From positions 868,001-932,000 of the forward strand of contig NZ_JACHVV010000002.1 in NCBI RefSeq assembly GCF_014190935.1: 64,000 bases of DNA. The letters are read 5' to 3'. The position numbers were made by a program, and so were the translations under genes. The notes beneath the pieces were generated by a model that saw only the letters and a program-made list of their open reading frames with translations, did not search any database and was not told where the DNA came from. Positions 18,598 through 27,736 of the stretch are shown piece by piece. This DNA is from Chryseomonas sp014190935 (GTDB lineage: Bacteria > Pseudomonadota > Gammaproteobacteria > Pseudomonadales > Pseudomonadaceae). Each line of letters begins with the position of its first letter. Positions within the stretch are counted from its first letter, which is position 1.

Positions 18598-20049
18598 ATG
18601 CATCAGCTGACCCTGACCGAAATCGCTGCCGCCCTGGCCGCCAAGGATTTTTCCGCCGAGGAACTGACCCGCGGCCTGCTGCAGCGGATCGAGCAGCTCG
18701 ACCCGCGGCTCAACAGCTTCATCACCGTGACCGCCGACCAGGCGCTGGCCCAGGCCCGCGCCGCCGACGCCCGGCGCGCCGCCGGCGAAACCGGCGCCCT
18801 GCTCGGTGCGCCTCTCGCCCACAAGGATCTGTTCTGTACCCAGGGGGTGCTGACCAGCTGCGGCTCGAAGATCCTCACCGGTTTCAAGGCACCCTATGAC
18901 GCCACCGTGGTGGAGCGACTGGCCGCGGCGGGCGCCGTCACCCTCGGCAAGCTGAACATGGACGAATTCGCCATGGGTTCGGCCAACGAGTCCAGCCACT
19001 ACGGCCCGGTGAAGAATCCCTGGGACGTCACCCGGGTACCGGGCGGCTCTTCCGGTGGCTCCGCCGCGGCCGTGGCCGCGCGCCTGCTGCCGGCCGCCAC
19101 CGGCACCGACACCGGCGGCTCGATTCGCCAGCCGGCGGCCCTGACCAACCTCACCGGCATCAAGCCCACCTACGGCCGGGTCTCGCGCTGGGGCATGATC
19201 GCCTACGCCTCCAGCCTCGACCAGGGCGGCCCGCTGGCGCGCACCGCCGAGGACTGCGCGCTGCTGCTGCAGGCCATGGCCGGTTTCGATCCCAAGGACT
19301 CCACCAGCGTCGACCAGCCGGTGGACGACTATCGCGCCGCCCTGCAGCAGCCGCTGAGCGGCCTGCGCATCGGTCTGCCGCGGGAATACTTCGGTGCCGG
19401 CCTGGATGCCCGCATCGGCGAGAAGGTGCTGGCCGTGGTCGAGGAGCTCAAGAAGCTCGGCGCCACCGTCAAGGACATCTCGCTGCCCACCCTGCAGCAC
19501 GCGATTCCGGCCTACTACGTCATCGCCCCGGCCGAGGCCAGCTCCAACCTGTCGCGCTTCGACGGCGTGCGCTTCGGCTACCGCTGCGAGAATCCGGTCA
19601 ACCTGGAAGATCTCTACAAGAGATCCCGTGGCGAAGGCTTCGGCGCCGAGGTGAAGCGCCGCATCATGGTCGGCACCTATGCCCTGTCGGCCGGTTACTA
19701 CGACGCCTACTACCTCAAGGCCCAGCGCATCCGCCGGCTGATCAAGAACGACTTCGTCGCGGCCTTCGCCGAGGTCGACGTCATTCTCGGCCCGACCACG
19801 CCGAATCTGGCCTGGAAACTCGGCGAGAAGAGCAACGACCCGGTCTCCGCCTATCTCGAAGACCTCTACACCATCGCCGCCAACCTCGCCGGCATTCCCG
19901 GCCTGTCGATGCCGGCCGGCTTCGTCGACGGCCTGCCGGTGGGCGTGCAATTGCTCGGCAACTATTTCCAGGAAGGCCGTCTGCTCAACGTCGCCCACCA
20001 GTACCAGCAGGTCAGCGACTGGCATCGCCAGGCGCCGAGCGGCTTCTGA
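18598..20049 (+). CDS. gatA: Asp/Glu-tRNA amidotransferase subunit GatA
   Basis: This 483-residue amidase-signature enzyme releases ammonia from glutamine for the GatB kinase/transferase. The Ser-cisSer-Lys triad is visible as Lys76 (LAHKDLF), Ser151 (GGSSGGSAAA) and Ser175 (TGGSIRQPA). The ATG at 18598 gives MHQLTLTEI; a GTG at 18586 overlapping the gatC stop would add four residues and is less likely. It is part of gatCAB. Confidence 0.97.
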   Translation: MHQLTLTEIAAALAAKDFSAEELTRGLLQRIEQLDPRLNSFITVTADQALAQARAADARRAAGETGALLGAPLAHKDLFCTQGVLTSCGSKILTGFKAPYDATVVERLAAAGAVTLGKLNMDEFAMGSANESSHYGPVKNPWDVTRVPGGSSGGSAAAVAARLLPAATGTDTGGSIRQPAALTNLTGIKPTYGRVSRWGMIAYASSLDQGGPLARTAEDCALLLQAMAGFDPKDSTSVDQPVDDYRAALQQPLSGLRIGLPREYFGAGLDARIGEKVLAVVEELKKLGATVKDISLPTLQHAIPAYYVIAPAEASSNLSRFDGVRFGYRCENPVNLEDLYKRSRGEGFGAEVKRRIMVGTYALSAGYYDAYYLKAQRIRRLIKNDFVAAFAEVDVILGPTTPNLAWKLGEKSNDPVSAYLEDLYTIAANLAGIPGLSMPAGFVDGLPVGVQLLGNYFQEGRLLNVAHQYQQVSDWHRQAPSGF

Positions 20050-20063
20050 GGAAGGATAGAGAC

Positions 20064-21512
20064 ATGCAATGGGAAACCGTGATCGGGCTTGAGATCCACG
20101 CTCAGCTCAGCACTCAATCGAAGATTTTCTCCGGCAGCGCCACCAGCTTCGGCGCCGAGCCCAACGCCCACGCCAGCCTGGTCGACCTCGGCATGCCCGG
20201 CACCCTGCCGGTGCTCAACGCCGAGGCCGTGCGCATGGCCTGCAAGTTCGGCCTGGCCATCAATGCCGAGATCGCCGAGCGCAACGTCTTCGCGCGCAAG
20301 AACTACTTCTACCCGGACCTGCCCAAGGGCTACCAGACCAGCCAGATGGACCATCCCATCGTCGGCAAGGGCCACCTGGACATCACCCTGGAAGACGGCA
20401 CCGTCAAGCGTATCGGCATCACCCGCGCGCACCTGGAAGAAGACGCCGGCAAGAGCCTGCACGAAGACTTCCACGGCATGAGCGGCATCGACCTGAACCG
20501 CGCCGGCACGCCGCTGCTGGAGATCGTCTCCGAGCCGGACATCCGCAGCGCCAAGGAAGCCGTGGCCTATGTGAAAGCCATCCATGCCCTGGTGCGCTAC
20601 CTGGGTATCTGCGACGGCAACATGGCGGAGGGTTCGCTGCGTTGCGACTGCAACGTCTCGGTCCGGCCCAAGGGCCAGTCCGCCTTCGGCACCCGCGCCG
20701 AGATCAAGAACGTCAACTCCTTCCGCTTCATCGAGAAGGCCATCAACCACGAGGTCCAGCGCCAGATCGAACTCCTCGAGGACGGTGGCAAGGTCGTGCA
20801 GGAAACCCGTCTGTACGATCCCAACAAGGACGAGACCCGCTCCATGCGGAGCAAGGAAGAAGCCAACGACTACCGCTACTTCCCGTGCCCTGACCTCTTG
20901 CCGGTGGTGATCGAGCCGGCCTTCCTGGCCGAGGTGCGCAGCCAGCTGCCCGAGCTGCCGACCGAGAAGCGCGACCGCTTCCAGAGCGAGTACGGCCTGT
21001 CGGTCTATGACGCCAGCGTGCTGTCCGCCAGCCGCGAACTGGCCGACTACTTCGAGGAAGTCCAGCAGGTGAGCGGCGACGCCAAGCTGGCGGCCAACTG
21101 GGTGATGGGCGAGCTGTCGAGCCTGCTCAACAAGCAGGACCTGGACATCGCCCAGGCGCCGGTGAGCGCGGCCCAGCTGGGCGGCCTGATCCTGCGCATC
21201 AAGGACGACACCATCTCCGGCAAGATCGCCAAGATGGTCTTCGAGGCGCTGGCCGCCGGCGAAGGCGCGAGCGCCGATGCCATCATCGAAGCCAAGGGCC
21301 TCAAGCAGGTCACCGACAGCGGCGCCATCGAGGCCATGCTGGACGAAGTCCTGGCCGCCAACGCCGCGCAGGTCGAGCAATACCGCGCCAGCGACGAAGC
21401 CAAGCGCGGCAAGATGTTCGGCTTCTTTGTCGGCCAGGCCATGAAAGCCTCCAAGGGCAAGGCCAACCCCGGCCAGGTCAACCAGCTGCTCAAGCAGAAA
21501 CTGGAAGGCTGA
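20064..21512 (+). CDS. gatB: Asp/Glu-tRNA amidotransferase subunit GatB
   Basis: This 482-residue subunit binds the misacylated tRNA and phosphorylates and amidates the Asp/Glu moiety. The start WETVIGLEIHAQL is the family signature, and the catalytic cradle domain is followed by the helical and YqeY-like tail (residues about 330-482). It lies 14 nt after gatA with an AGGA ribosome site. Pseudomonas has GlnRS, so the main role here is expected to be Asn-tRNA(Asn) formation; that is inference from the family. Confidence 0.97.
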   Translation: MQWETVIGLEIHAQLSTQSKIFSGSATSFGAEPNAHASLVDLGMPGTLPVLNAEAVRMACKFGLAINAEIAERNVFARKNYFYPDLPKGYQTSQMDHPIVGKGHLDITLEDGTVKRIGITRAHLEEDAGKSLHEDFHGMSGIDLNRAGTPLLEIVSEPDIRSAKEAVAYVKAIHALVRYLGICDGNMAEGSLRCDCNVSVRPKGQSAFGTRAEIKNVNSFRFIEKAINHEVQRQIELLEDGGKVVQETRLYDPNKDETRSMRSKEEANDYRYFPCPDLLPVVIEPAFLAEVRSQLPELPTEKRDRFQSEYGLSVYDASVLSASRELADYFEEVQQVSGDAKLAANWVMGELSSLLNKQDLDIAQAPVSAAQLGGLILRIKDDTISGKIAKMVFEALAAGEGASADAIIEAKGLKQVTDSGAIEAMLDEVLAANAAQVEQYRASDEAKRGKMFGFFVGQAMKASKGKANPGQVNQLLKQKLEG

Positions 21513-21524
21513 CGGCGGTCGCAC

Positions 21525-21665
21525 GGCTCTGTACGAAAAGTCGCCGAGCGAAGGTCAGGCGAGACGAAAAGCGCTGAGGAAGCGGAGTTTACGAGCGGTA
21601 AATGAGCATTCCGAAGCGTTTTTCAACGAAGCATCACCGAGCGCAGGCACTTTTCGTACAGAACC
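21525..21665. repeat. Dispersed cruciform/MITE-like repeat, copy 2
   Basis: This 141-bp element is bounded by near-perfect 17-bp terminal inverted repeats (GGCTCTGTACGAAAAGT and its complement with one mismatch). It shares its core with the copy at 15099-15244 but is in the opposite orientation. The inner arms differ in sequence from copy 1 yet still pair, suggesting selection on the fold. It sits 13 nt after the gatB stop. Confidence 0.85.
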
Positions 21666-21666
21666 T

Positions 21667-21707
21667 AGGGGTTACGGAGCGGGGCTGACAGCTCTGCTCC
21701 GACCCCT
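21667..21707 (+). terminator. Long hairpin between gatB and the RlpA-like gene
   Basis: AGGGG-CGGAGC pairs with GCTCCG-CCCCT around an inner GCT/AGC stem. It has no strong U-run, so it could be the gatB terminator or a structured leader of the following lipoprotein gene. Confidence 0.5.
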
Positions 21708-21744
21708 TAAGCTGCTGCCGGTCGTTTTGCCAGGAGGCATCGAG

Positions 21745-22143
21745 ATGCATCGGATCCACCGTGCCGGACTGCTGTCGCTGGTCCTGCTGTTCGCCGGTTG
21801 CGCCAGTCAGGAAAGCTTCCCGCCCACGCTGTCCTCCAGCGCTGCCCATGACTATCAGGACACCGGCATGGCGTCCTTCTACTCCAAGTGGCACGCCGGT
21901 CGCCGCACCGCCAGCGGCGAAAAATACGATCCGGGCGCCCTGACCGCCGCCCACCGCACCCTGCCCTTCGGCACCCGTGTCCAGGTCACCAACCTGGCCA
22001 ACGGCCGCAGCGTGGTGGTGCGCATCAACGATCGCGGCCCGACGGTTCGTCGACGCCTGATCGACCTGTCGCGCAGCGCGGCCGATCGGCTCGACATGGT
22101 GGCCGACGGCACCTCCCGGGTCAGCATCCGCAGCCTGGACTGA
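21745..22143 (+). CDS. RlpA-family lipoprotein with double-psi beta-barrel
   Basis: This 132-residue protein has a lipoprotein signal peptide with the lipobox LFAGC, followed directly by an RlpA-like double-psi beta-barrel (GMASFYSKWHAGRRTASGE through NDRGP). RlpA proteins of Pseudomonas are lytic transglycosylases acting on denuded glycan at the septum. This one lacks the C-terminal SPOR domain of full-length RlpA, so septal targeting is doubtful. The ATG at 21745 follows AGGAGG. Confidence 0.85.
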   Translation: MHRIHRAGLLSLVLLFAGCASQESFPPTLSSSAAHDYQDTGMASFYSKWHAGRRTASGEKYDPGALTAAHRTLPFGTRVQVTNLANGRSVVVRINDRGPTVRRRLIDLSRSAADRLDMVADGTSRVSIRSLD

Positions 22144-22154
22144 GATCTCCGGGA

Positions 22155-23174
22155 CTAGCCCTGACAGGCCGGGGCATAGGCCCACAGCAGCCGGGGCGGT
22201 GTCGCCGCGAGCTGGCGGGCGATGGACGCATAGCGCGGGTCGAGCAGACTGGCTGACCAGTACAGGTTTCTGGCGTTCTGCGGCTGCCAGGTGCCTGCAT
22301 AACCTGGCAGCCCGGCCTGGGCACGCTGTACATCGAAGCGTACCGTCGTATTGCGGAATTCCTCGTGGCTGCGCTGGCCGCGCGCATAGGGCAGCAGCCA
22401 GTCGAGCGCCCTGGCCAGGGTCTGGCCTTCAGCGCCCGGTAAGTGCAACCAGTCCTCGCCGCGACCCTGGGCCACCGCCGCCGCCAGCACCAGGGGTTCG
22501 AGGTCGTAGACGACATAGTGCAGGGCATCGCGCTCGTTGAAGTCCAGCACCTCGCCATCGGGCTGGAGATTGACCGACAGCTGCGCCACGAAGGCTGCCC
22601 GCGCCCGAGCGAACAGCGCCGGATCATCCAGCGCACCGGCGGCCAGGGTCGCCAGCTTGATCCTGTGGCTCTGCCAGTTGTTGCTCCAGACCCCGTGGGC
22701 ATCCCCGCGATGCGCCTCCATCTGCTGCAGATAGCCCTCGGCCAGGGTCTCGATGAAGGCGCGGGAACGCCGGGCCGTCGCCGCGGGCAGGTCCGCCACG
22801 GTCAGCTGATAGGCGACGATGAGACTGCTCAGGTTGGTTTCGTCGATGGGCTGGAAGCTGGGCCGATACCCGGGTAGCCAGGCATCGAGATAGCGGGCCA
22901 GACGCGCCAGGGCCGCGGCATCGCGACTATCCCGCCAGGCCAGCGCCAGATCGAGCATATAGCCGAAATCCCGTACCGCCGCGGCGGACTGGTCGTGGAT
23001 GCCGGTATGCGGCAGGGTCCCCGCGGTATGGATGACCGGCAGCGCCTGGGGCCCGGCCGCTGGAGGATGACTGACCGCTCGCGTCAGCGCCGCGGCCGAG
23101 GGCGGTCTTGCCGCCAGGCAGGTGGTGTGCCCGGGTGAAGCAGCCAGGGCGAGGTACAGCAGGGCGGCGCTCAT
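22155..23174 (-). CDS. Alginate-lyase-family (PF05426-like) protein
   Basis: This 339-residue, Trp- and Ala-rich alpha-barrel protein resembles the alginate lyase domain family (PIDETNLSSLIVAYQL, and WSNNWQSHRIKL near the usual NNH-type active-site segment). Polysaccharide substrate is inferred from family only; the canonical NNHxxW of AlgL reads NNWQSH here, so activity may differ. The N-terminus is hydrophobic but a weak signal peptide. The ATG at 23174 is preceded by GGAGG; an upstream TTG is rejected. It converges on the RlpA-like gene. Confidence 0.65.
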   Translation of the reverse strand: MSAALLYLALAASPGHTTCLAARPPSAAALTRAVSHPPAAGPQALPVIHTAGTLPHTGIHDQSAAAVRDFGYMLDLALAWRDSRDAAALARLARYLDAWLPGYRPSFQPIDETNLSSLIVAYQLTVADLPAATARRSRAFIETLAEGYLQQMEAHRGDAHGVWSNNWQSHRIKLATLAAGALDDPALFARARAAFVAQLSVNLQPDGEVLDFNERDALHYVVYDLEPLVLAAAVAQGRGEDWLHLPGAEGQTLARALDWLLPYARGQRSHEEFRNTTVRFDVQRAQAGLPGYAGTWQPQNARNLYWSASLLDPRYASIARQLAATPPRLLWAYAPACQG

Positions 23175-23338
23175 GGCGGGGACCTCCAAGCGAAGGGTTG
23201 CTCAGAAAAGGGCTGGAGCACCACCCTGCCCGGCTTCGCGCGCAGAGGCGCTGAGTTGCTCAGCTTCGCACCCGGTCCTTAGCGATGGCTTAAGCCGGTC
23301 GCTCCCCGCATCCTGCTGCCCAACCCTGGCGAGCGGGC

Positions 23339-23373
23339 AAAAAAAGCCCGCGACCAAGCGACTGGCCGCGGGT
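23339..23373 (-). terminator. Intrinsic terminator downstream of kdgD
   Basis: On the minus strand CCCGCGGCC...GTCGCGGG is followed by a run of seven or more T. It lies about 50 nt after the kdgD stop, so the alginate-lyase-family gene beyond it probably has its own promoter. Confidence 0.85.
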
Positions 23374-23420
23374 TGTGCAACGGGCGGAGAGATGCCGGAG
23401 CACCTCCCGGATAGCGGACC

Positions 23421-24332
23421 TTACTGCGGACCGAGCTTGTCCATCAGCGCGGCCAGTTGCTCGTATTCGTCCCGCTTGAGATCGGTCAGCGGGGTCCGCA
23501 CGGGACCGGCGTCGTAACCGGCGATCTTGGCGCCCGCCTTGACGATGCTGACGGCATAGCCGGCGCAGCGGTTGCGGATTTCCAGGTACGGCAGGAAGAA
23601 GTCATCGATCAGCTTGCCAACCGCCTCGTGATCGTCACGGGCGATGGCTTCGTAGAACTGCACGGCGGTCTTGGGCACGAAGTTGAACACGGCCGAGGAA
23701 TAGACCGGCACGCCCAGCGCCTTGTAGGCGGCGGCATAGACTTCGGCGGTGGGCAGGCCGCCCAGGTAGCTGAAGCGATCGCCCAGGCGACGGCGGATGG
23801 CGACCATCAGTTCGATGTCACCCAGGCCGTCCTTGTAGCCGATCAGGTTCGGGCAGCGCTCGGCCAGTTGCTCCAGGTGATGGGGCTGCAGGCGGCAGAC
23901 GTTGCGGTTGTAGACGACCACGCCGATCTTGACCGACTTGCAGACGGCTTCGACATGGGCGGCCACGCCGTCCTGGCTGGCTTCGGTCAGGTAGTGCGGC
24001 AGCAGCAGCAGACCCTTGGCGCCCAGCCGTTCGGCTTCCTGGGCATAGGCGATGGCCTGGCGAGTGGAGCCACCGACACCGGCGAGGATCGGCACGCTGC
24101 CCTGGCAGGTGTCCACCGCGGTCTTGATGACGCCGCTATATTCGCTGGCTTCCAGCGAGAAGAATTCACCGGTGCCACCAGCGGCGAACAGCGCGGTCGC
24201 GCCGTAGGGGGCCAGCCACTCCAGGCGCTTGGCATAGGTGTCGGGGCGGAAGTCGCCGTTGGCATCGAAGTCGGTCAGCGGGAAGGACAGCAGACCGGAA
24301 GAGAGGACGTGTTTGAGTTCTTGTGGAGTCAT
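23421..24332 (-). CDS. kdgD: 5-dehydro-4-deoxyglucarate dehydratase
   Basis: This 303-residue DapA-superfamily (beta/alpha)8 enzyme (EC 4.2.1.41) converts 5-keto-4-deoxyglucarate to 2-oxoglutarate semialdehyde with loss of CO2 and water in glucarate/galactarate catabolism. Schiff-base Lys167 lies in LIGYKDGLGD, Tyr141 in VVVYNRN, and the GGTGEF phosphate/carboxylate loop at 52-57. The ATG at 24332 gives MTPQELKH; the upstream extension runs through the operator and is rejected. It is transcribed after the GntR gene on the same strand, with a palindromic operator between them. Confidence 0.88.
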   Translation of the reverse strand: MTPQELKHVLSSGLLSFPLTDFDANGDFRPDTYAKRLEWLAPYGATALFAAGGTGEFFSLEASEYSGVIKTAVDTCQGSVPILAGVGGSTRQAIAYAQEAERLGAKGLLLLPHYLTEASQDGVAAHVEAVCKSVKIGVVVYNRNVCRLQPHHLEQLAERCPNLIGYKDGLGDIELMVAIRRRLGDRFSYLGGLPTAEVYAAAYKALGVPVYSSAVFNFVPKTAVQFYEAIARDDHEAVGKLIDDFFLPYLEIRNRCAGYAVSIVKAGAKIAGYDAGPVRTPLTDLKRDEYEQLAALMDKLGPQ

Positions 24333-24382
24333 CTTGAGTGCCTCGGCATAGGTTGGACTGAGGTGCGGCAGGTCCGCCACCT

Positions 24383-24402
24383 GTTGTAAGTCATCGTACA
24401 AC
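24383..24402. promoter_or_regulatory. Putative GntR/FadR-type operator upstream of kdgD
   Basis: GTTGTA-N8-TACAAC is a perfect inverted repeat of 6+8+6 bp, 51 nt upstream of the kdgD ATG. FadR-subfamily repressors bind short palindromes of this kind, and such a regulator is encoded next door. The pairing is inference from position. Confidence 0.6.
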
Positions 24403-24465
24403 CTCTTTTATGGAAGGGGCAAGCCCCAACCAGAAAAATGCTCTCCAAGCCGGTGAAGCCCTGTT

Positions 24466-25218
24466 TCAGACCTCTTCCGCCTGCCGCTCCATTTCTTCAT
24501 GGGCGCGTCTCAGGCGTTCGCGGCTGTTGCTCAGGTGCAGGCGCATGGCGGCGCGGGCCGCTTCCAGGTTGCCGTCTTCGATGGCTTGGACGATGGCTTC
24601 GTGCTCGGCATCCAGACGGCGCTGGTAGAGCTGCTGGTCATCATGGGCGAGATAGGCGGAATTGAGGCGCGTACGGGGAATCAGCACCGTGCCCAGGTAG
24701 CTCATGATGTCGCTGAAATAGCGATTGCCGGTCGAGCTGGCGATCAGCAGGTGCAGCTCCAGGTCGGCACTCACCGCGCGATCGGGCTCTTCGACGCCGG
24801 TGCGCATGGCTTCCAGCAATGCCCACATGGCCTGCAGTTGCTCGGCCGAGCGGCGCTGGGCGGCCAGGCCGGCGGCCTCGACTTCCAGGCTGATGCGCAA
24901 CTCGAGCATCGCCAGCACGTCCTTGAGGGTGGTGATGGTGGCCGGATCGATCGGCAGCGGCGACTCGGGGCGCCGCTCCAGCACGAAGGTGCCGATGCCG
25001 TGGCGAGTCTCCACATAGCCACCGGCCTGCAGTCGCGAAATGGCCTCGCGTACCACGGTACGGCTCACGCCCTGGGCCTGCATGATGGCCGACTCGGTGG
25101 GGAGCTTGTCGCCGGGCTGGAACTGGCCGTCGCCGATCTGCTGAATCAGCACCCCGACGACCTCTTCTGCCAGGCTACGGGGTCTTTTTCGGGGGCGGGA
25201 TACGGTGGGTGCTGACAT
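24466..25218 (-). CDS. GntR family (FadR subfamily) transcriptional regulator
   Basis: This 250-residue regulator has an N-terminal winged HTH (residues about 15-80, PGDKLPTESAIMQAQGVSRTVVREA) and a C-terminal all-helical FCD domain (about 95-235) of the type that binds small organic acids through a metal site. It probably represses kdgD and responds to a sugar acid or its keto-deoxy product. The ATG at 25218 (MSAPTVSRP) is preferred over upstream ATGs that add a non-conserved tail. Confidence 0.82.
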   Translation of the reverse strand: MSAPTVSRPRKRPRSLAEEVVGVLIQQIGDGQFQPGDKLPTESAIMQAQGVSRTVVREAISRLQAGGYVETRHGIGTFVLERRPESPLPIDPATITTLKDVLAMLELRISLEVEAAGLAAQRRSAEQLQAMWALLEAMRTGVEEPDRAVSADLELHLLIASSTGNRYFSDIMSYLGTVLIPRTRLNSAYLAHDDQQLYQRRLDAEHEAIVQAIEDGNLEAARAAMRLHLSNSRERLRRAHEEMERQAEEV

Positions 25219-25301
25219 GGATTCTCGTACCGATTGAAGGGACTCTGGAATCATAGCACCCACCTCCTCCCAAACGCCCGATTTAGACCGCTTAGTCCAT
25301 G

Positions 25302-27035
25302 TCAGGATGCTTCACCGACCGCTCTAGGACGCAACTCTTGGCCCTCCAGCAGCAGGTGGCGACGGTGGTAGGCGCGCAGACTCGGACGATGGCCGACACT
25401 GACCAAGGTCAGGCCGGGGTTTTCCGCCAGCAGGCGCTCATAGAGGGCCCGCTCGTCCGCTTCGCTGAGCGCCGAGCTGGCTTCGTCGAGAAACAGCCAG
25501 TCGGGGGCATAGAGCAGCGCCCGGGCCAGGGCGACGCGCTGCTGCTCGCCCGGCGACAGGGTACGCTCCCAATGACGGCTTTCGTCGAGGTGCTCCACCA
25601 GCTGGTCCAGGCGACAGTGCCGCAGGACTTCGGTCAGGCGCTCGTCGGTGTAGGCCTCCACCGGCTGCGGATAGGCCAGGGCTTCGCGCAGGGTACCGAT
25701 GGGCAGATAGGGTTGCTGCGGCAGGAACAGCTGGCGCCCCGGCGGTACGGCGATACCGCCCTGCCCTTGCCGCCAGAGGCCGGCCAGGGCCCGCAACAGG
25801 GTGCTCTTGCCACTGCCCGAGGCGCCTTCGATCAGCAGATGTTCGCCACGGGCGATGCGCAGATCGGTGGGATGCAGCAGCAAGCGGCCGGCGGCGCCCA
25901 GGGAGAGTCCTTCCAGGATCAGGTCGCTGTCGCTGGCATGGGGCACCAGGATGTCGGTCTCCTGGCTGAATTCGGCCATGGTCTCGCGAAAGGTCAGCAG
26001 ACGGTCGGAGACGGCGCGCCAGCCGGCCAGGCTGACATAGGCGTCGACGAACCAGCTGAGACTCTCCTGGACGTTGCCGAAGGCCGAGTTGATCTGCATC
26101 AGGTCGCCCAGCTGGATCTTGCCGGAGAAGTAGCGCGGTGCCGCCAGCACGAAGCCGGCGATGATGGCGATCTGGCTGTAGCCGGCGGTGAAGAAGGTCA
26201 GCCGCTTGGTGTAGTTCATCACCAGGTGGTAGTTGCCCCAGACGTAGCCGAAGCGATCCAGCAGGCGCCGGTGCTCGTTGGCTTCGCCGCGGAACAGCGC
26301 CACGCTCTCGGCCTTTTCGCGGACGCGGATCAGGCCGAAGCGCAGATCGGCTTCATAGCGTTGCTGCTGATTGTAGAGGCCGATCAGCCGCCGGCCGATC
26401 AGATGCGTCAGCCAGGTGCCGATGGTGGCGTAGATCAGCGCGGCCCAGAACATGTAGGCCGGGATGGTGATGCCGAACAGGGTGATGTCGCCGGAGATGC
26501 CGAACAGGATGACGCTGAAGGACACCAGGCTGACCACGGTACGGATGAAGCCCAGCCCCAGGCTCAGGGTGGTTTCGGCGAAGTCGCGGATGTCTTCGGT
26601 GAGGCGCTGGTCGGGGTTGTCGGCGCCGCCTTCGCGTTCCAGCTGGTAGTAGTTGCGATCGGACAGCCAGAGGCCGAAGTGCTTTTCGGTCAGCCAGCGG
26701 CGCCAGTTGATGGTCAGCGCCTGGGTCAGATAGAGCCGGTACACGGCCAGCAGGATGGCGGTGGCGGCCAGTCCGCAGAAGTACAGCATCAGCCGGATGA
26801 AGGCGGCCAGATCGCGATTCTGCAAGGCATCGTAGAAGTAGCGGTACCAGGTGTTCAGGGCCACCGACAGGCCGACCCCGGCGAGGGACAGGGCGATGAC
26901 CACGGACAGCAGGAGCCAGGCCTTGCCTTTCTCTTCGCTGCGCCAGTAGGGGATGATCAGGGCCCAGACGCGGGCCAGGAAATGCCCACGGGAAGCCCCG
27001 TAGACGGAGGGCACGGGTACGGCGGATTCGGACAT
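25302..27035 (-). CDS. SbmA/BacA-like ABC transporter, fused permease and ATPase
   Basis: This 577-residue half-transporter has an N-terminal six-helix SbmA/BacA-like membrane domain (about 30-330) with NTWYRYFYDALQ, and a C-terminal ATPase domain with Walker A GASGSGKST, signature LSPGEQQR and Walker B WLFLDEASSAL. Its closest characterised relatives are the YddA/ABCD group, which as homodimers move peptides, B12 or acyl compounds. Direction and substrate are unknown. It stands alone between a GntR gene and roxR on the same strand. Confidence 0.85.
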   Translation of the reverse strand: MSESAVPVPSVYGASRGHFLARVWALIIPYWRSEEKGKAWLLLSVVIALSLAGVGLSVALNTWYRYFYDALQNRDLAAFIRLMLYFCGLAATAILLAVYRLYLTQALTINWRRWLTEKHFGLWLSDRNYYQLEREGGADNPDQRLTEDIRDFAETTLSLGLGFIRTVVSLVSFSVILFGISGDITLFGITIPAYMFWAALIYATIGTWLTHLIGRRLIGLYNQQQRYEADLRFGLIRVREKAESVALFRGEANEHRRLLDRFGYVWGNYHLVMNYTKRLTFFTAGYSQIAIIAGFVLAAPRYFSGKIQLGDLMQINSAFGNVQESLSWFVDAYVSLAGWRAVSDRLLTFRETMAEFSQETDILVPHASDSDLILEGLSLGAAGRLLLHPTDLRIARGEHLLIEGASGSGKSTLLRALAGLWRQGQGGIAVPPGRQLFLPQQPYLPIGTLREALAYPQPVEAYTDERLTEVLRHCRLDQLVEHLDESRHWERTLSPGEQQRVALARALLYAPDWLFLDEASSALSEADERALYERLLAENPGLTLVSVGHRPSLRAYHRRHLLLEGQELRPRAVGEAS

Positions 27036-27127
27036 GCTCGGACTCTCATGGACTGCTCAACGAGACGCCTGCACAGCCTATGCCGGAAAGCCTGAACGAA
27101 TTCTGACTGAAACAATGTAACAGTTTG

Positions 27128-27150
27128 TCGCCCACGGCGATCGTGGGCGA
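27128..27150 (-). terminator. Hairpin downstream of roxR
   Basis: TCGCCCACG and CGTGGGCGA form a perfect 9-bp stem with a 5-nt loop just after the roxR stop. The downstream U content is weak, so this is a possible terminator between roxR and the ABC transporter gene. Confidence 0.45.
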
Positions 27151-27159
27151 TGAAAGCCC

Positions 27160-27720
27160 TCAGCGACGTACCGGACGCTTCTGCAGCTTGCGCTGCAGGG
27201 TACGGCGATGCATGCCCAGGGCACGCGCGGTCGCCGAGATGTTGCCTTCGTGCTCGGCCAGCACCCGCTGGATGTGTTCCCACTGCAGGCGATCCACCGA
27301 CATGGGATTGTCCGGCACCAGGGTGTCGAGATCGGCGTGCTGGGCGAGCAGGCCGGCCAGGACATCGTCGGCATCGGCCGGCTTGCACAGGTAGTTGGTG
27401 GCGCCGCGCTTGATGGCTTCCACCGCGGTGGCGATGCTGGAATAGCCGGTGAGGATCACCACGCGCATCTCCGGATGCAGCTCCAGCAGCTGGGGCAGCA
27501 GCACCAGCCCCGAGTCGCCTTCCATCTTCAGGTCGAGCACCGCGTAGTCCGGCAGGTCTTCCTTGGCCAGCTGCAGGCCTTCCTCGGCGCTGTCGGCGAT
27601 GGACACGCGCAGGCCGCGGCGATCCATGGCGCGGGCCATCACCCGGGTAAAGGTGGGATCGTCGTCGACCAGCAGGATGTGGGGCTGGTCGTCGAAACCG
27701 CTGTTGAGGTCGTCAGTCAT
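27160..27720 (-). CDS. roxR: Redox response regulator RoxR (RegA/PrrA family)
   Basis: This 186-residue response regulator has a receiver domain (Asp63 in YAVLDLKM, Thr and Lys positions in ILTGYSS and YLCKPAD) and a Fis-type C-terminal helix-turn-helix (NISATARALGMHRRTLQRKL). In Pseudomonas RoxSR controls cytochrome oxidases and the response to cyanide and respiratory inhibition. It starts 16 nt after the roxS stop, forming a two-gene operon. Confidence 0.93.
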   Translation of the reverse strand: MTDDLNSGFDDQPHILLVDDDPTFTRVMARAMDRRGLRVSIADSAEEGLQLAKEDLPDYAVLDLKMEGDSGLVLLPQLLELHPEMRVVILTGYSSIATAVEAIKRGATNYLCKPADADDVLAGLLAQHADLDTLVPDNPMSVDRLQWEHIQRVLAEHEGNISATARALGMHRRTLQRKLQKRPVRR

Positions 27721-27736
27721 AGAATTCTCCAGGCAT

